Shown: positions 8,818 to 17,743, counted from the first letter of the stretch. The stretch: DNA of 64,000 bases from Sulfitobacter sabulilitoris (GCF_005887615.1 NZ_VANS01000002.1:1-64000), one strand, 5' to 3'. Made by a program: numbers and translations. The notes: generated by a model not told the origin, from the sequence alone.

Positions 8818-9534
8818 ATGCTTTCCGCCTCTGCCGACGACCGCCTGATCGTTGCCCTCGATGTGCCCCATGCGGTTGCGGGCCTGGACCTCGCGGAAAA
8901 GCTGGGCGCAAGTGTCGGCTTTTACAAGATCGGGCTTGGGATGCTGACCGGCGGTGGCCTCGCGCTTGCCAATGAACTCAAGCACGAGCATGGCAAACGC
9001 ATCTTCCTCGACATGAAACTGTTCGATATCGGCGCGACAATCGAAGCCGCGGTGCGTGGGCTGGCGCAGTTCGACCTTGATTTCCTGACGGTACACGGCG
9101 ATCCGCATGTGGTGAACGCGGCCAAACAGGGCGCGGCGGGCTCCGACATGAAAATCCTCGCGGTGACGATCCTGACATCGCTCGACCGAGCCGATCTTGA
9201 CGCCTGCATGATCCAGCCCGGCGATATTCCGGATCTGGTGACGACCCGCGCGGCCCGCGCTTTCGAGGCAGGCGCGGACGGTGTCATCGCGTCGCCGCAA
9301 GAGGCGGCGATGATCCGGGCGCTGCCGCAGGCCGAGGGCCGCCTGATCGTGACGCCGGGCGTGCGCCCCGACGGCACGGCGCTTGGCGATCAAAAACGCG
9401 TCGCGACACCCGCAAAGGCGATCCGCGACGGGGCGGACCACATCGTCATCGGCCGACCGATCTGGCAGGCCGAGAACCCTGCCGATGCGGCGCGCGCCGT
9501 TCTGGATACACTGCCTCGGACCACCGCAGCTTGA
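8818..9534 (+). CDS. pyrF: PyrF, orotidine 5'-phosphate decarboxylase
   Basis: A 238-residue cytoplasmic TIM-barrel enzyme that converts OMP to UMP in the last step of de novo pyrimidine synthesis. The signature FLDMKLFDIG is present with the catalytic Asp65-Lys67-Asp70 set. The N-terminal substrate-binding strand reads IVALDVPHA (11-19), and the phosphate-binding end is VTPGVRPDG near 181-189 followed by GADHIVIGRPIW. The ATG follows AAAAGGAG at ideal spacing. It stands alone between two terminators. The length matches the short bacterial PyrF group. Confidence 0.97.
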   Translation: MLSASADDRLIVALDVPHAVAGLDLAEKLGASVGFYKIGLGMLTGGGLALANELKHEHGKRIFLDMKLFDIGATIEAAVRGLAQFDLDFLTVHGDPHVVNAAKQGAAGSDMKILAVTILTSLDRADLDACMIQPGDIPDLVTTRAARAFEAGADGVIASPQEAAMIRALPQAEGRLIVTPGVRPDGTALGDQKRVATPAKAIRDGADHIVIGRPIWQAENPADAARAVLDTLPRTTAA

Positions 9535-9697
9535 GTGTATCTGCACAGTTTCGACCAGATTATGTGCCTTCTCGACAACAGAATGCACGGTCAACGTGTC
9601 ATCGGTAAAACCTCGCTATGTCATTTTGCCCATCAATGCTAACCTAAGGTCAGGTGATACTCCCCAACGACCCTTATCTTCCTGAGGTTCGTTACCT

Positions 9698-9726
9698 CCC
9701 CCCGCTTAAGGTAGCGGGGGGCTTTT
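9698..9726 (+). terminator. Rho-independent terminator at the pyrF side of the pyrF/Nudix junction
   Basis: CCCCCCGCT (9698-9706) pairs with AGCGGGGGG (9713-9721) around TAAGGT, followed by CTTTT. The left arm ends at the stop codon of the leftward Nudix gene. On the opposite strand there is no T-run, so it mainly serves transcripts from pyrF. Confidence 0.8.
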
Positions 9727-10170
9727 CGTTGTGTCACGCTCCGCCACGAAGATGCCCAGCCGCGACTTGAACTGCGGCACGGCGCGCGGATGGGCCAGAA
9801 ATTCCGCCTCCTCCATCATGGTCCAGGTCTGGCCTTCGTCGCCCAGCACCACATCGCGGGACATCTGCGCGCCCAGGGTCGCGACAAAGAACCACTTGAT
9901 CAGCCCCCCTTCGCGGAACGGTCGCCCCCAGTGCACCGCCGCTGGCGGCACGGTCAGCCCCAGTTCCTCGCGCGTTTCACGCAAGGCACAGGCGAGCGGG
10001 GATTCGCCCGGTTCGCGGCCCCCACCGGGCAGGTCCCAATGGTCGGGAAAGGGTATAGCGGACCGGTCGTCGCGCAGGATCACGGCCAGCCGACGCCCAA
10101 GGTAAAGCGCCAGCTTGGCCCCTGCGAACGGCATGTTCATTTGCGGATCGGTCAGGTAATATCGGGACAT
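9706..10170 (-). CDS. Nudix hydrolase
   Basis: A 154-residue cytoplasmic Nudix-fold hydrolase. The full Nudix box G-x5-E-x7-REx2-EE-x-G is seen from Gly50 to Leu72 (GREPGES...RETREELGL), giving the metal-binding glutamates. The preceding WDLPGGGRE is typical of enzymes acting on nucleoside diphosphate derivatives or damaged nucleotides. The exact substrate cannot be read from the sequence. I start it at the ATG at 10170 (MSRYYLTDPQ); the open frame continues upstream to 10278, but that would overlap the divergent dinB gene. Only 28 bp separate the two starts, so their promoters overlap each other or the genes. Confidence 0.9.
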   Translation of the reverse strand: MSRYYLTDPQMNMPFAGAKLALYLGRRLAVILRDDRSAIPFPDHWDLPGGGREPGESPLACALRETREELGLTVPPAAVHWGRPFREGGLIKWFFVATLGAQMSRDVVLGDEGQTWTMMEEAEFLAHPRAVPQFKSRLGIFVAERDTTKSPPLP

Positions 10171-10198
10171 ATTCGCCTTATAACCGATCCGAACGCCC

Positions 10199-11452
10199 AT
10201 GCCCGCCCTTTGTCGCGATTGCACCAGCACTTTTGATGCGGCCCGTCGGTGCCCGACCTGCGGCAGCCCGCGGATCACGTCCCACCCCGAGCTTTTTTCG
10301 CTGTCGATCGCGCATATGGATTGCGATGCCTTCTATGCCTCGGTGGAAAAACGCGACGATCCCAGCCTCGAAGGCAAACCGGTGATCATCGGCGGCGGGC
10401 GGCGCGGTGTCGTGTCCACCGCCTGCTATGTGGCGCGCATCCGGGGCGTGCGGTCCGCGATGCCGATGTTTCAGGCGCTCAAGCTGTGCCCTGAGGCGGT
10501 CATCATCAAGCCGCGCATGGATGCCTATGTCGCGGCATCGCGGGCCATCAAGGCGATGATGCAGGATTTGACGCCCTCGATCGAGCCGCTGTCGCTGGAC
10601 GAGGCGTTCATGGACCTGACCGGCACCGCGCGACTGCACGGCGCACCGCCCGCCGTGATGCTGGCGCGGATGGTCAAACGGATGCGCGACGATCTCGGGC
10701 TGACCGGCTCCATCGGGCTGTCGCACAACAAGTTCCTGGCCAAGGTGGCGTCGGATCTGGACAAGCCGCGCGGCTTTTCGGTGATTGGCCGGGCCGAAAC
10801 GGACGCGTTTCTGCGCGACAAACCCGTGCGGATGATCTGGGGCGTGGGGGCCGCCGCGCAGGCCTCGCTCGACAAGGCGGGGATTCGCACCTTTGCCGAT
10901 CTGCTGCGCTGGGACCGGACCGATCTGGTGGCGCGGTTCGGATCGATGGGCGATCGGCTCTGGCATCTCGCCCGCGGCCAGGACCGGCGGCGCGTGTCGG
11001 CCAACGCGCCGATGAAATCCATCAGCAACGAGACGACCTTTCACGACGACACCTCCGATGCCGACATTCTGGACGGGCATCTGTGGCGCATGGCTGAAAA
11101 AGTCTCTGACAGAGCCAAGGCAAAGGGGTTGGCGGGGCGCGTCGTGACGCTCAAGCTCAAGCGCGCCGATCATTCGCTGCTGTCGCGCCGGGTCAGCCTT
11201 CGGGATGCGACGCAGATGGCCGACACGGTGTACCGCACCGCCCGCGGGCTGTTCGATCAGGTGGGCGAACAGGGGCCTTACCGGCTGCTGGGCTGTGGGT
11301 TGTCGGATCTGTGCACGGCCGATGCGGCGGACATGTCGGGCGATCTGCTCGACCCCGGTGCGACCCGCCGCGCCACCGCCGAACGCGCCACCGACAAGAT
11401 CCGCGAACGCTTTGGGCCGGATGCTATTCTGAAGGGGCGTGCGTTGCGCTAG
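10199..11452 (+). CDS. dinB: DinB, Y-family DNA polymerase IV
   Basis: A 417-residue translesion DNA polymerase that copies past damaged bases with low fidelity. The palm motif MDCDAFYASVE carries Asp41, and SLDEAFMDL carries Asp134-Glu135 for metal binding. IGLSHNKFLAKVASDLDKP and the thumb helix-hairpin-helix GVGAAAQASLDKAGIRTFADL follow, then the little-finger domain. The N-terminus has an extra CRDC...CPTCG four-cysteine motif (Cys5, 8, 18, 21), probably a small zinc-binding knuckle; I associate this with Rhodobacteraceae polymerases. I saw no GTTC-N7-GTTC SOS box upstream, so LexA control is not supported here. It ends 3 bp before the convergent N-formylglutamate gene. Confidence 0.96.
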   Translation: MPALCRDCTSTFDAARRCPTCGSPRITSHPELFSLSIAHMDCDAFYASVEKRDDPSLEGKPVIIGGGRRGVVSTACYVARIRGVRSAMPMFQALKLCPEAVIIKPRMDAYVAASRAIKAMMQDLTPSIEPLSLDEAFMDLTGTARLHGAPPAVMLARMVKRMRDDLGLTGSIGLSHNKFLAKVASDLDKPRGFSVIGRAETDAFLRDKPVRMIWGVGAAAQASLDKAGIRTFADLLRWDRTDLVARFGSMGDRLWHLARGQDRRRVSANAPMKSISNETTFHDDTSDADILDGHLWRMAEKVSDRAKAKGLAGRVVTLKLKRADHSLLSRRVSLRDATQMADTVYRTARGLFDQVGEQGPYRLLGCGLSDLCTADAADMSGDLLDPGATRRATAERATDKIRERFGPDAILKGRALR

Positions 11453-11455
11453 CCG

Positions 11456-12316
11456 TTATTCGGCGGCCAGCGGCACGCGGCCCTGGCCGATCTGTGCGAC
11501 TTCGGCAATGACCGTGCGCAGGGCGGCCTTGACGCTGTCGAAATCACCGTTGGGGCGGATCAACCGCTCGTTCATGTAAAGCGAACGGTCGATTTCCACC
11601 TGCACCGCGTGCTGCGCGCGCGACGGGCGTCCGTAGGCCTGCGTGATGTACGCCCCCGCGAAGGGCGCGTTGCGCGTGACGACGAACCCCGCGGCGGCAA
11701 AGGCCGCCTCGACCCGGTCCATCACTTCGCCGCTGGCGGCCGCGCCAAAGCGGTCGCCAAGCACGACATCGGGGCGCGTCATGCCCGAGCGGACAACACC
11801 GTCCATCGCCTCGTGCGGCATCGAATGGCAGTCGATCAGCACCGCCTGGCCGTGGCGTTGACGGGCCTGATCCAACAGGCGCTGCAACATCTCGTGGTAG
11901 GGACGCCAATAGGTGTCGATCCGCCGCGTCGCCTCCTCCAGGGTCATCTTGCCGCTGTAGATCGCGCGCCCGTTGGCCACGACACGTGGAATCACCCCAA
12001 GGCCCGATGCGATGCGCGGGTTGTGCCCCTGACGCCGCACGCCCTCGATCAGCGCCGGGTCTAGCTCGTCAGCGCTGCGGTTCATGTCAACAAAGGCGCG
12101 CGGCGCGCCCGCCTTGATAAAACTCGCCCCGAATTTCGGCGCGCAATCAAAGAGTTGGTCGACGAACGCGTCCTCTGACGAGCGGATCGCATGTTCATCC
12201 AGAACGCTGGACCGCAAGAACCGCCAGCCGTAGTCGCGCCCGGAATGGGGCGACGCGAACACCACGCAGGACCGCTGGCGGTCGGGGTGCAGGACGTGAT
12301 AGGCGGTCTTGGGCAT
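11456..12316 (-). CDS. N-formylglutamate amidohydrolase family protein
   Basis: A 286-residue protein of the N-formylglutamate deformylase (HutG-like) family, zinc-dependent hydrolases that release glutamate and formate in histidine breakdown. Family motifs visible are FASPHSGRDYG near the start, FVDMNRSADELDP with the acidic ligand region, and LIDCHSMPHEA and YMNERLIRPNGDFDSVKAAL towards the C-terminus. No hut genes are nearby, so the physiological substrate is open. I start it at the ATG at 12316 (MPKTAYHVLH), preceded by AAAGGAC. The longer open frame back to 12544 runs through the tRNA-Val gene and is an artefact. Confidence 0.88.
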   Translation of the reverse strand: MPKTAYHVLHPDRQRSCVVFASPHSGRDYGWRFLRSSVLDEHAIRSSEDAFVDQLFDCAPKFGASFIKAGAPRAFVDMNRSADELDPALIEGVRRQGHNPRIASGLGVIPRVVANGRAIYSGKMTLEEATRRIDTYWRPYHEMLQRLLDQARQRHGQAVLIDCHSMPHEAMDGVVRSGMTRPDVVLGDRFGAAASGEVMDRVEAAFAAAGFVVTRNAPFAGAYITQAYGRPSRAQHAVQVEIDRSLYMNERLIRPNGDFDSVKAALRTVIAEVAQIGQGRVPLAAE

Positions 12317-12468
12317 TTGTTGTCCTTTGTGCATCATACATAGCGCATGAAATGACAAAGCCAAAAGCCCTTGATCCCCCCTGCGACTCCTTTTATAGAC
12401 CCCACACCGGCGCGGAGATTTCGCGCCCCGTTTTTGTTTGGGGCACTGAATACCACGTCGGCCATAGT

Positions 12469-12543
12469 GGGTGATTAGCTCAGCGGTAGAGCACTTCGTT
12501 GACATCGAAGGGGTCACTGGTTCGATCCCAGTATCGCCCACCA
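12469..12543 (+). tRNA. tRNA-Val (GAC anticodon)
   Basis: A 75-nt tRNA with CCA encoded in the DNA. The acceptor stem GGGTGAT (12469-12475) pairs with ATCGCCC. The D-arm TAGCTCAGCGGTAGAGC is followed by the anticodon stem CTTCG/CGAAG around TTGACAT (anticodon GAC). The T-arm carries GGTTCGATCCC. The cloverleaf is complete. Confidence 0.97.
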
Positions 12544-12638
12544 CCTATTCACTGGTCTGGTCGGATCCTCCGTCAGGCCACCCGCAACCCAGGCGCTGGT
12601 CCGCGCGCCGATGAGAAGAAGATACAAGGAGAACGACC

Positions 12639-12764
12639 ATGAAGGTTCGCAATTCGCTCCGCTCGCTCAAGAGTCGGCATCGTGACTGCCGCATTGTGCG
12701 TCGCAAAGGCCGCGTTTACGTGATCAACAAAACGCAGCCCCGGTTCAAAGCCCGCCAGGGCTGA
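12639..12764 (+). CDS. rpmJ: Ribosomal protein L36 (bL36)
   Basis: A 41-residue protein, [20 protein letters not shown] to RFKARQG, which is the type of L36 that lacks most zinc-binding cysteines (only one Cys, at position 17). It binds 23S rRNA in the large ribosomal subunit. The ATG at 12639 follows a strong ACAAGGAGAACG ribosome site. It is too short to be picked up by length-filtered gene finding. It sits alone between tRNA-Val and a strong terminator rather than in the ribosomal protein operon, as is usual for this zinc-free paralog type. Confidence 0.95.
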   Translation: MKVRNSLRSLKSRHRDCRIVRRKGRVYVINKTQPRFKARQG

Positions 12765-12787
12765 ACCCGCCGCATTCGTCTAGATCG

Positions 12788-12817
12788 AGGCCGCTCCGTT
12801 TTCGGGGCGGCCTTTTT
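12788..12817 (+). terminator. Rho-independent terminator of rpmJ
   Basis: AGGCCGCTCCG (12788-12798) pairs with CGGGGCGGCCT (12803-12813) with one G-U pair and a TTTT loop, followed by a T-run. It lies 23 bp past the rpmJ stop. Confidence 0.93.
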
Positions 12818-12941
12818 CGTTTGCGCAGCCCTTCGAATTTGCACAGGTGCCCCGCGCGGGCTTGTTTGCCGCAGGCCATGGCTTAGGTGTGGGATCAATG
12901 CGCCGCACGCGGCGGCGCGCAATCGCGAAAGGCAATGCCAC

Positions 12942-13808
12942 ATGACTGAATACACGCCCCCCGACGTCTGGACCTGGGATGCGGAAAGCGGCGGCAAGTT
13001 CGCCAATATCAACCGCCCCATCGCCGGCCCGACCCATGACAAGGATCTTCAGGTCGGCAAGCATCCGTTTCAGCTTTATTCACTGGCCACGCCGAACGGC
13101 GTCAAGGTCACCGTGATGTTTGAAGAGCTGCTGGAGCTTGGCATCAAGGAGGCGGAATATGACGCCTGGCTGATCAACATCGGCGACGGCGATCAATTTG
13201 GCAGCGGTTTTGTCGCGGTCAATCCAAACTCGAAAATTCCCGCGTTGATGGATCACAGCGGCGACACGCCGCAGCGCGTGTTCGAATCAGGTGCGATTCT
13301 TCTGCACCTTGCCGAACGATTCGGGAAATTCCTGCCGACCGATACGGCAAAGCGCACCGAAACCTTGTCCTGGCTGTTCTGGCAGATGGGCAGCGCACCC
13401 TATCTTGGCGGCGGCTTTGGCCATTTCTATGCCTATGCGCCTGAAAAGTTCGAATACCCCATCAACCGCTTCACGATGGAAACCAAGCGGCAGCTTGACG
13501 TGCTTGACCGGCAGTTGGCCGAGCACGAGTTCATCGCCGGCGACGAATACACCATCGCAGACATGGCAATCTGGTCGTGGTACGGCCAGCTTGTTCTGGG
13601 CCGTCTGTACAGCGCGGCAGAGTTTCTCGACGTGGAAAGCTACGAGAACGTCATGCGTTGGGCCAAGGCGATCGATGCCCGCCCGGCGGTGCAGCGCGGC
13701 CGTATGGTCAACCGCACATTCGGCGAGCCGGAAACGCAGCTTCACCAGCGCCATGATGCCAGCGATTTCGAGACCAAGACACAGGACAAGATCGGCGATC
13801 CGGCCTGA
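12942..13808 (+). CDS. yghU: YghU-type glutathione S-transferase / disulfide-bond reductase
   Basis: A 288-residue cytoplasmic protein of the Nu-class GST group. In E. coli, YghU binds two glutathiones, has good disulfide-bond reductase activity and weak transferase activity. The family N-terminal extension is present (PPDVWTWDAESGGKFANINR at 6-25). A thioredoxin-like domain follows with LYSLATPNGVKVTVMFEEL and the NPNSKIPALMD and FESGAILLHLAERFG glutathione-binding motifs. The helical C-terminal domain has GGGFGHFYAYAPEKFEYPINRF split over about 150-175 and FIAGDEYTIADMAIW. The length equals the E. coli protein. A terminator follows immediately, so it is a single-gene unit. Confidence 0.93.
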   Translation: MTEYTPPDVWTWDAESGGKFANINRPIAGPTHDKDLQVGKHPFQLYSLATPNGVKVTVMFEELLELGIKEAEYDAWLINIGDGDQFGSGFVAVNPNSKIPALMDHSGDTPQRVFESGAILLHLAERFGKFLPTDTAKRTETLSWLFWQMGSAPYLGGGFGHFYAYAPEKFEYPINRFTMETKRQLDVLDRQLAEHEFIAGDEYTIADMAIWSWYGQLVLGRLYSAAEFLDVESYENVMRWAKAIDARPAVQRGRMVNRTFGEPETQLHQRHDASDFETKTQDKIGDPA

Positions 13809-13814
13809 TCAGCT

Positions 13815-13853
13815 CGGCCCCCGCGACGTGCCAGACGCTGCGGGGGCCGTTTT
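13815..13853 (+). terminator. Rho-independent terminator of the yghU-type gene
   Basis: CGGCCCCCGC (13815-13824) pairs exactly with GCGGGGGCCG (13840-13849), with a 15-nt loop and a short TTTT tail. It is followed at 13856-13868 by a small palindrome GAGTAA-A-TTACTC of unknown meaning. Confidence 0.85.
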
Positions 13854-13901
13854 CCGAGTAAATTACTCAAGATAGCTTGCACGAGGCATGAGAATCTGTT
13901 T

Positions 13902-13922
13902 CTTATGGTTTTAGTCGGGTAT
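13902..13922 (+). promoter_or_regulatory. IscR-type-1-like iron operator half-match before the iron-binding protein gene
   Basis: CTTATGGTTTTAGTCGGGTAT. The right half (AGTCGGGTAT) matches the E. coli IscR type-1 consensus AGTCRRSTAT exactly and the central WWW/Y positions also fit. The left half departs at three positions. It lies 36 bp before the ATG of the iron-binding protein gene. A better match to the same consensus precedes the iron permease gene (17671-17687), which makes the pair more believable. An overlapping 8-3-8 inverted repeat ATGAGAAT-CTG-TTTCTTAT is at 13888-13906. Confidence 0.5.
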
Positions 13923-13957
13923 TTGCCCGCTCCTGAAGTCACAAAACGGACCCACTC

Positions 13958-14974
13958 ATGACCCTTATCAAATCTTCCGTCGCGACGCTGGCCCTCGTGG
14001 CCGTCGCCATGCCCGCCCTGGCCGATGGCGAGGTGAACCTCTACTCGTCGCGCCACTATGACACCGACGAGCGGCTTTATTCGGACTTCACCGATGCCAC
14101 CGGCATCACCATCAACCGCATCGAAGGAAAGGCGGACGAGCTTTTGGCCCGGATGCAGGCCGAGGGCGCCAACAGCCCGGCGGACGTGTTGCTGACCGTC
14201 GATACATCGCGGCTGGCGCGGGCCAAGGATCTGGGCCTGCTGCAAACCGTGGACAGCGACGTGCTGGAACGCCGCGTGCCCGGTTACCTGCAAGACAGCG
14301 ACAACCAGTGGTTCGGCCTGTCGCAGCGCGCACGCATCATCTTCTACAATCCCGCGCGCGTGGACAATCCGCCGCAAAACTACCTCGATCTGGCCGATCC
14401 CGCCTACAAGGGGCTGATCTGCATCCGGTCGTCGTCGAATGAATACAACCAGACGCTGCTGGCCGCGATGGTCACCCACCACGGCGAAGAGGCCGCGCGG
14501 GACTGGGCCAAGGGCGTCGTGGCAAACATGGCGCGCGCGCCGCAGGGCGGCGACACCGACCAGCTGCGCGGGCTGGTATCGGGCGAATGCGATATCTCGG
14601 TCTCGAACACCTATTACTTTGCCCGCGCCATCCGCACGGATGTGGACGGCGTCAGCGCCTCCATCGGTGACATCGGCTGGGTGTTTCCCGACCAGGGCGG
14701 CACGGGTGCGCACATGAACCTGTCCGGTGGCGGCGTGGCCGCCCATGCGCCCAATCGCGACAACGCGGTGAAGTTCCTTGAATACCTCGCCTCCGACCAG
14801 GCGCAGAAATACTTCTCGGCCGGAAACGACGAATACCCCGCCGTGCCGGGTGTCGCGCTGTCGCCCTCGGTGGCCGAACTTGGCTTCTTCAAGCCCGACG
14901 ATGTGGACCTGTCGGAGGTGGCCGCAAACATTCCCACCGCACAACGCATCTTTGACGAGGCGGGCTGGGAGTAA
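13958..14974 (+). CDS. Periplasmic iron(III)-binding protein of an ABC transporter (FbpA/FutA type)
   Basis: A 338-residue solute-binding protein for ferric iron uptake. Residues 1-22 are a Sec signal peptide (ends PALA before DGEVNLYSSRHY). The mature protein begins with the family opening VNLYSSRHYDTDE. The paired tyrosines in VSNTYYFAR (Tyr219-Tyr220) are the typical ferric-ion ligands. The GxxWVFPDQGGTGAHMNLSG region near 245-265 fits the second lobe. The matching permease is encoded nearby on the other strand (15981-17660). No ATPase gene is in the window, so it must be elsewhere. An IscR-like box precedes the gene and a terminator follows it. Confidence 0.93.
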   Translation: MTLIKSSVATLALVAVAMPALADGEVNLYSSRHYDTDERLYSDFTDATGITINRIEGKADELLARMQAEGANSPADVLLTVDTSRLARAKDLGLLQTVDSDVLERRVPGYLQDSDNQWFGLSQRARIIFYNPARVDNPPQNYLDLADPAYKGLICIRSSSNEYNQTLLAAMVTHHGEEAARDWAKGVVANMARAPQGGDTDQLRGLVSGECDISVSNTYYFARAIRTDVDGVSASIGDIGWVFPDQGGTGAHMNLSGGGVAAHAPNRDNAVKFLEYLASDQAQKYFSAGNDEYPAVPGVALSPSVAELGFFKPDDVDLSEVAANIPTAQRIFDEAGWE

Positions 14975-15011
14975 TCCCGCGCCGGGGGCAGATCACCCCA
15001 ATGTGAAAAAA

Positions 15012-15050
15012 AGGCCGTAACGATCTGGCATCGTTGCGGCCTATTCTTTT
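15012..15050 (+). terminator. Rho-independent terminator of the iron-binding protein gene
   Basis: AGGCCGTAACGAT (15012-15024) pairs with ATCGTTGCGGCCT (15030-15042) with one G-U pair around CTGGC, followed by ATTCTTTT. An A-run lies before the left arm. Confidence 0.9.
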
Positions 15051-15084
15051 GGGAATTGCAAACGAGTCATCACAGGAGGTCAGC

Positions 15085-15984
15085 ATGACCCAAGGCCCCC
15101 GCAGGACCGCCGCCGATTTCGACCCCCGGCTGCTGGAGATTTTTGACGGATACGTGCATGGCGCGATCACCAAGCGCGAATTCCTGTCCCGTGCCAGTCA
15201 CTATGCCACCGCTGGCGTGACCGCCGCCATGCTGCTCGAACAGTTGCAGCCGAACTATGCACTGGCCCAGCAGGTGCCCCCCGATGATCCCTCCATCGAG
15301 ACCGAGACGATCACGTACCAAAGCCCCGAGGGTCACGGTGAGATTTCGGCCCTGATGGCGCGCCCCGCCGGTGTGGCCGGCCCGCTTCCGGCTGTTTTGG
15401 TGGTGCATGAAAACCGGGGTCTGAACCCCTACATCCAGGACGTCGTGCGCCGCTGCGCCAAGGCGGGATACCTTGCGCTTGGGCCCGATGGCCTCTCTCC
15501 GCTGGGCGGGTATCCCGGCACCGATGAGGAAGGCCGCGAGATGCAGCGCACGCTGGATGGCGCCAAACTGATGGCGGATTTCTTTGCTGCCTATGAGGTC
15601 TTGCGCGACCACGACGGATCGACGGGCAAGGTCGGCGCGGTGGGCTTTTGCTATGGCGGCGGCGTGTGCAACGCGCTGGCGGTGGCCTATGCCGATCTCG
15701 CGGCCTCCGTCCCGTTTTACGGCCGCCAGCCCGATGCCGCCGACGTGCCCAACATAAAGGCGCCACTGTTGTTGCACTATGCCGAACTCGACGAGCGGAT
15801 CAACGCGGGGTGGCCCGCCTTCGAGGCCGCCCTGAAAGACGCCGGTGTCGACTATACCGCGCATATCTACGAGGGCGTGAACCACGGTTTTCACAACGAT
15901 ACCACCCCCCGCTACGACGCGGATGCGGCTGAACTTGCGTGGGAACGGACGTTGGCCTTTTTCGACCGGCATCTGAAGGGTTAG
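15085..15984 (+). CDS. Dienelactone hydrolase family protein (YghX-like)
   Basis: A 299-residue alpha/beta hydrolase of the dienelactone hydrolase family. The catalytic triad is visible: Cys189 in GFCYGGG, Asp236 in ELDERIN and His267 in GVNHGFHND. An N-terminal extension of about 65 residues contains a hydrophobic stretch ([14 protein letters not shown]) ending in YALAQQ, which may be an export or anchor segment; this layout recalls E. coli YghX. The substrate is unknown; the family opens lactone rings such as dienelactone. The start at 15085 has a perfect AGGAGGT site; an earlier in-frame ATG at 15034 lies in the preceding terminator. The stop overlaps the convergent permease stop by 3 bp. 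Confidence 0.88.
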   Translation: MTQGPRRTAADFDPRLLEIFDGYVHGAITKREFLSRASHYATAGVTAAMLLEQLQPNYALAQQVPPDDPSIETETITYQSPEGHGEISALMARPAGVAGPLPAVLVVHENRGLNPYIQDVVRRCAKAGYLALGPDGLSPLGGYPGTDEEGREMQRTLDGAKLMADFFAAYEVLRDHDGSTGKVGAVGFCYGGGVCNALAVAYADLAASVPFYGRQPDAADVPNIKAPLLLHYAELDERINAGWPAFEAALKDAGVDYTAHIYEGVNHGFHNDTTPRYDADAAELAWERTLAFFDRHLKG

Positions 15985-17660
15985 CGCTGGCGGCCGACCT
16001 GCCTGCAGATCAGGATCACCGGCAGCAGCCCCATCGCGACGATCACGAGGCTGGGCACCGCGGCGCCGTCCAGCCGTTCGTCCGACGCCAACCGATAGGC
16101 CTGAACCGCGAGCGTGTCGTAGTTGAAGGGCCGCATGATCAGCGTCGCGGGCAATTCCTTCATCACGTCGACAAACACGATAAGCAGCGCGGTCAGCAGG
16201 CTGGGCGCAAGAATGGGCAGATGCACGCGGCGCAGCGTGCCGGTGGGGGTCTGGCCCAGCGACCGTGCGGCGGCATCCATGTTCGCGGCGACCATCGCCT
16301 GTCCGCCCTCGTAGGCGCCAAGCGCGGCGGCCAGAAACCGCACCAGATAGGCCACCACCAGCAACCAGATCGACCCGGTCACCAGCAGCCCGGTCGAGAT
16401 ATCGAACGTGGCGCGCATCCAGGCATCCAGCGCGTTGTCAAAGCCCGCAAAGGGCACCAGCAAGCCCACCGCGATCACGCCGCCCGGCACCGCATAGCCC
16501 AGCCGCGCCACATAGGCCGCGCCGTTGGACAGCCGCCCCGGTCGAAGCCGTTGGAAAAAGCCGACGCTGATCGCCGCCAGGACGGTCAGCACCGCCGCGA
16601 CGGCCGCCAGCGTCAACGAATTGCGGATAAAGCCCATGTAGCGCGGGCTAAGCAGGTTCTGTTCAGAACCGAGCCCCATGTTCAAAAGGATGACGATGGG
16701 CAAGAGAGCGCCAAGCACGACCGGAACAGAGCATAGCAGCACCGCCGCCGCCGCCGCCGGCCCCCGCAGCGCCGCGGGCTCCATCGTCTGCTGGCGGCGC
16801 GACGGATCGTGGTATTTCGCACGTCCGCGTTGCGCCCGTTCCAGCATGGCAAGCAACAGCGCAAAGCTCAGCAGGCACAGCGCCAGTTGCGCGGCCCCGG
16901 CCCGGTCGGCCAGTGAAAACCAGCTTGTGTAGATCCCGGTGGCGAATGTCTGCACACCGAAATAGGCGACCGTCCCGAAATCGGCGATCGTTTCCATCAC
17001 CGCCAGCAGCACGCCACCGGCGATCGCCGGGCGCGCCAGCGGCAAGCTGACCTTGAAAAACGCGGCCCATGCGCTGCTGCCAAGGGCGCGGGCGGCCAGA
17101 AAAGTCGTGGCGCTTTGTTGCAGGAAGGCGGCGCGGGCCAGAAGATAGACATAAGGATAGAGCACCAGCACAAGCATCACCGCGGCGCCCCCGACAGACC
17201 GGATTTCGGGAAACCAGTAATCGCGCGGGCCCCACCCCATCACCGCCCGCAACGTCGATTGCACGATGCCGGGATGATCCAGAACATGGGTATAGGCATA
17301 GGCCAGCACATAGGCCGGAAAGGCGAGCGGCAGGACCAGCGCGACCTCGAACAGCCGCACGGCGGGAAAGCGGGTCATCGTGACCAGCCATGCCGCCCCG
17401 ACGCCCACCGCAAAGGTGCCCAGCGACACCAGCGCGACCAGCAAGAGCGTGGTCCCCGCATAGCCCGGCAACACGGTGCGCATCAGGTGGGCCACGGTAT
17501 CGGTTCCGCCGCTGAGCGCCGCCAGCGCCACCGCCAGCATCGGCAGCGCGCAGACCGCCGCCACCAGCACCGCAACCGCCGCCAGCCCGCGCTGACCGTC
17601 GCGCGGGGCCTTGCCACGGATCACCCGCGGCGTGTTGGGAAGGGAGGACTGCTGCGCCAT
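15981..17660 (-). CDS. Iron(III) ABC transporter permease (FbpB/SfuB type)
   Basis: A 559-residue inner-membrane permease with two homologous halves, each with about six membrane helices, as in ferric iron transporters of the FbpB family. The first half carries the loop [30 protein letters not shown] split across about 185-215. The second half carries [25 protein letters not shown], the matching EAA-type ATPase contact loop. It would import iron delivered by the binding protein at 13958-14974. The ATG at 17660 has no clear ribosome site and lies only 10 nt from an IscR-like box, so the transcript may be nearly leaderless or the true start may be different. Confidence 0.92.
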   Translation of the reverse strand: MAQQSSLPNTPRVIRGKAPRDGQRGLAAVAVLVAAVCALPMLAVALAALSGGTDTVAHLMRTVLPGYAGTTLLLVALVSLGTFAVGVGAAWLVTMTRFPAVRLFEVALVLPLAFPAYVLAYAYTHVLDHPGIVQSTLRAVMGWGPRDYWFPEIRSVGGAAVMLVLVLYPYVYLLARAAFLQQSATTFLAARALGSSAWAAFFKVSLPLARPAIAGGVLLAVMETIADFGTVAYFGVQTFATGIYTSWFSLADRAGAAQLALCLLSFALLLAMLERAQRGRAKYHDPSRRQQTMEPAALRGPAAAAAVLLCSVPVVLGALLPIVILLNMGLGSEQNLLSPRYMGFIRNSLTLAAVAAVLTVLAAISVGFFQRLRPGRLSNGAAYVARLGYAVPGGVIAVGLLVPFAGFDNALDAWMRATFDISTGLLVTGSIWLLVVAYLVRFLAAALGAYEGGQAMVAANMDAAARSLGQTPTGTLRRVHLPILAPSLLTALLIVFVDVMKELPATLIMRPFNYDTLAVQAYRLASDERLDGAAVPSLVIVAMGLLPVILICRQVGRQR

Positions 17661-17670
17661 GCGCCCGTTT

Positions 17671-17687
17671 TCGACTGTTTTAGTCAG
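17671..17687 (-). promoter_or_regulatory. IscR-type-1-like iron operator before the iron permease gene
   Basis: TCGACTGTTTTAGTCAG matches YYGACTRWWWYAGTCRR, the core of the E. coli IscR type-1 consensus, at every position and on both strands. It lies 10 nt upstream of the permease start codon, where a bound repressor would block initiation. In Rhodobacterales an iron-dependent element linked to IscR (the iron-Rhodo-box) has been described for iron uptake genes; I cannot check its exact consensus here. Confidence 0.65.
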
Positions 17688-17743
17688 AATTGCCAGCCCC
17701 TGCTTGCCCGGTCATAGCGCCGCAGTCCAGAGGCCGGCGTCGA

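Noticed and set aside
10171-10198. LexA (SOS) box upstream of dinB
   Set aside because: No GTTC-N7-GTTC pair is present in the 28-bp gap or just around it.
12317-12544. N-terminal extension MVGDTGIEPVTPSMSTKCSTAE of the N-formylglutamate gene
   Set aside because: It is the antisense translation of tRNA-Val, a well-known annotation artefact. The ATG at 12316 has a ribosome site.
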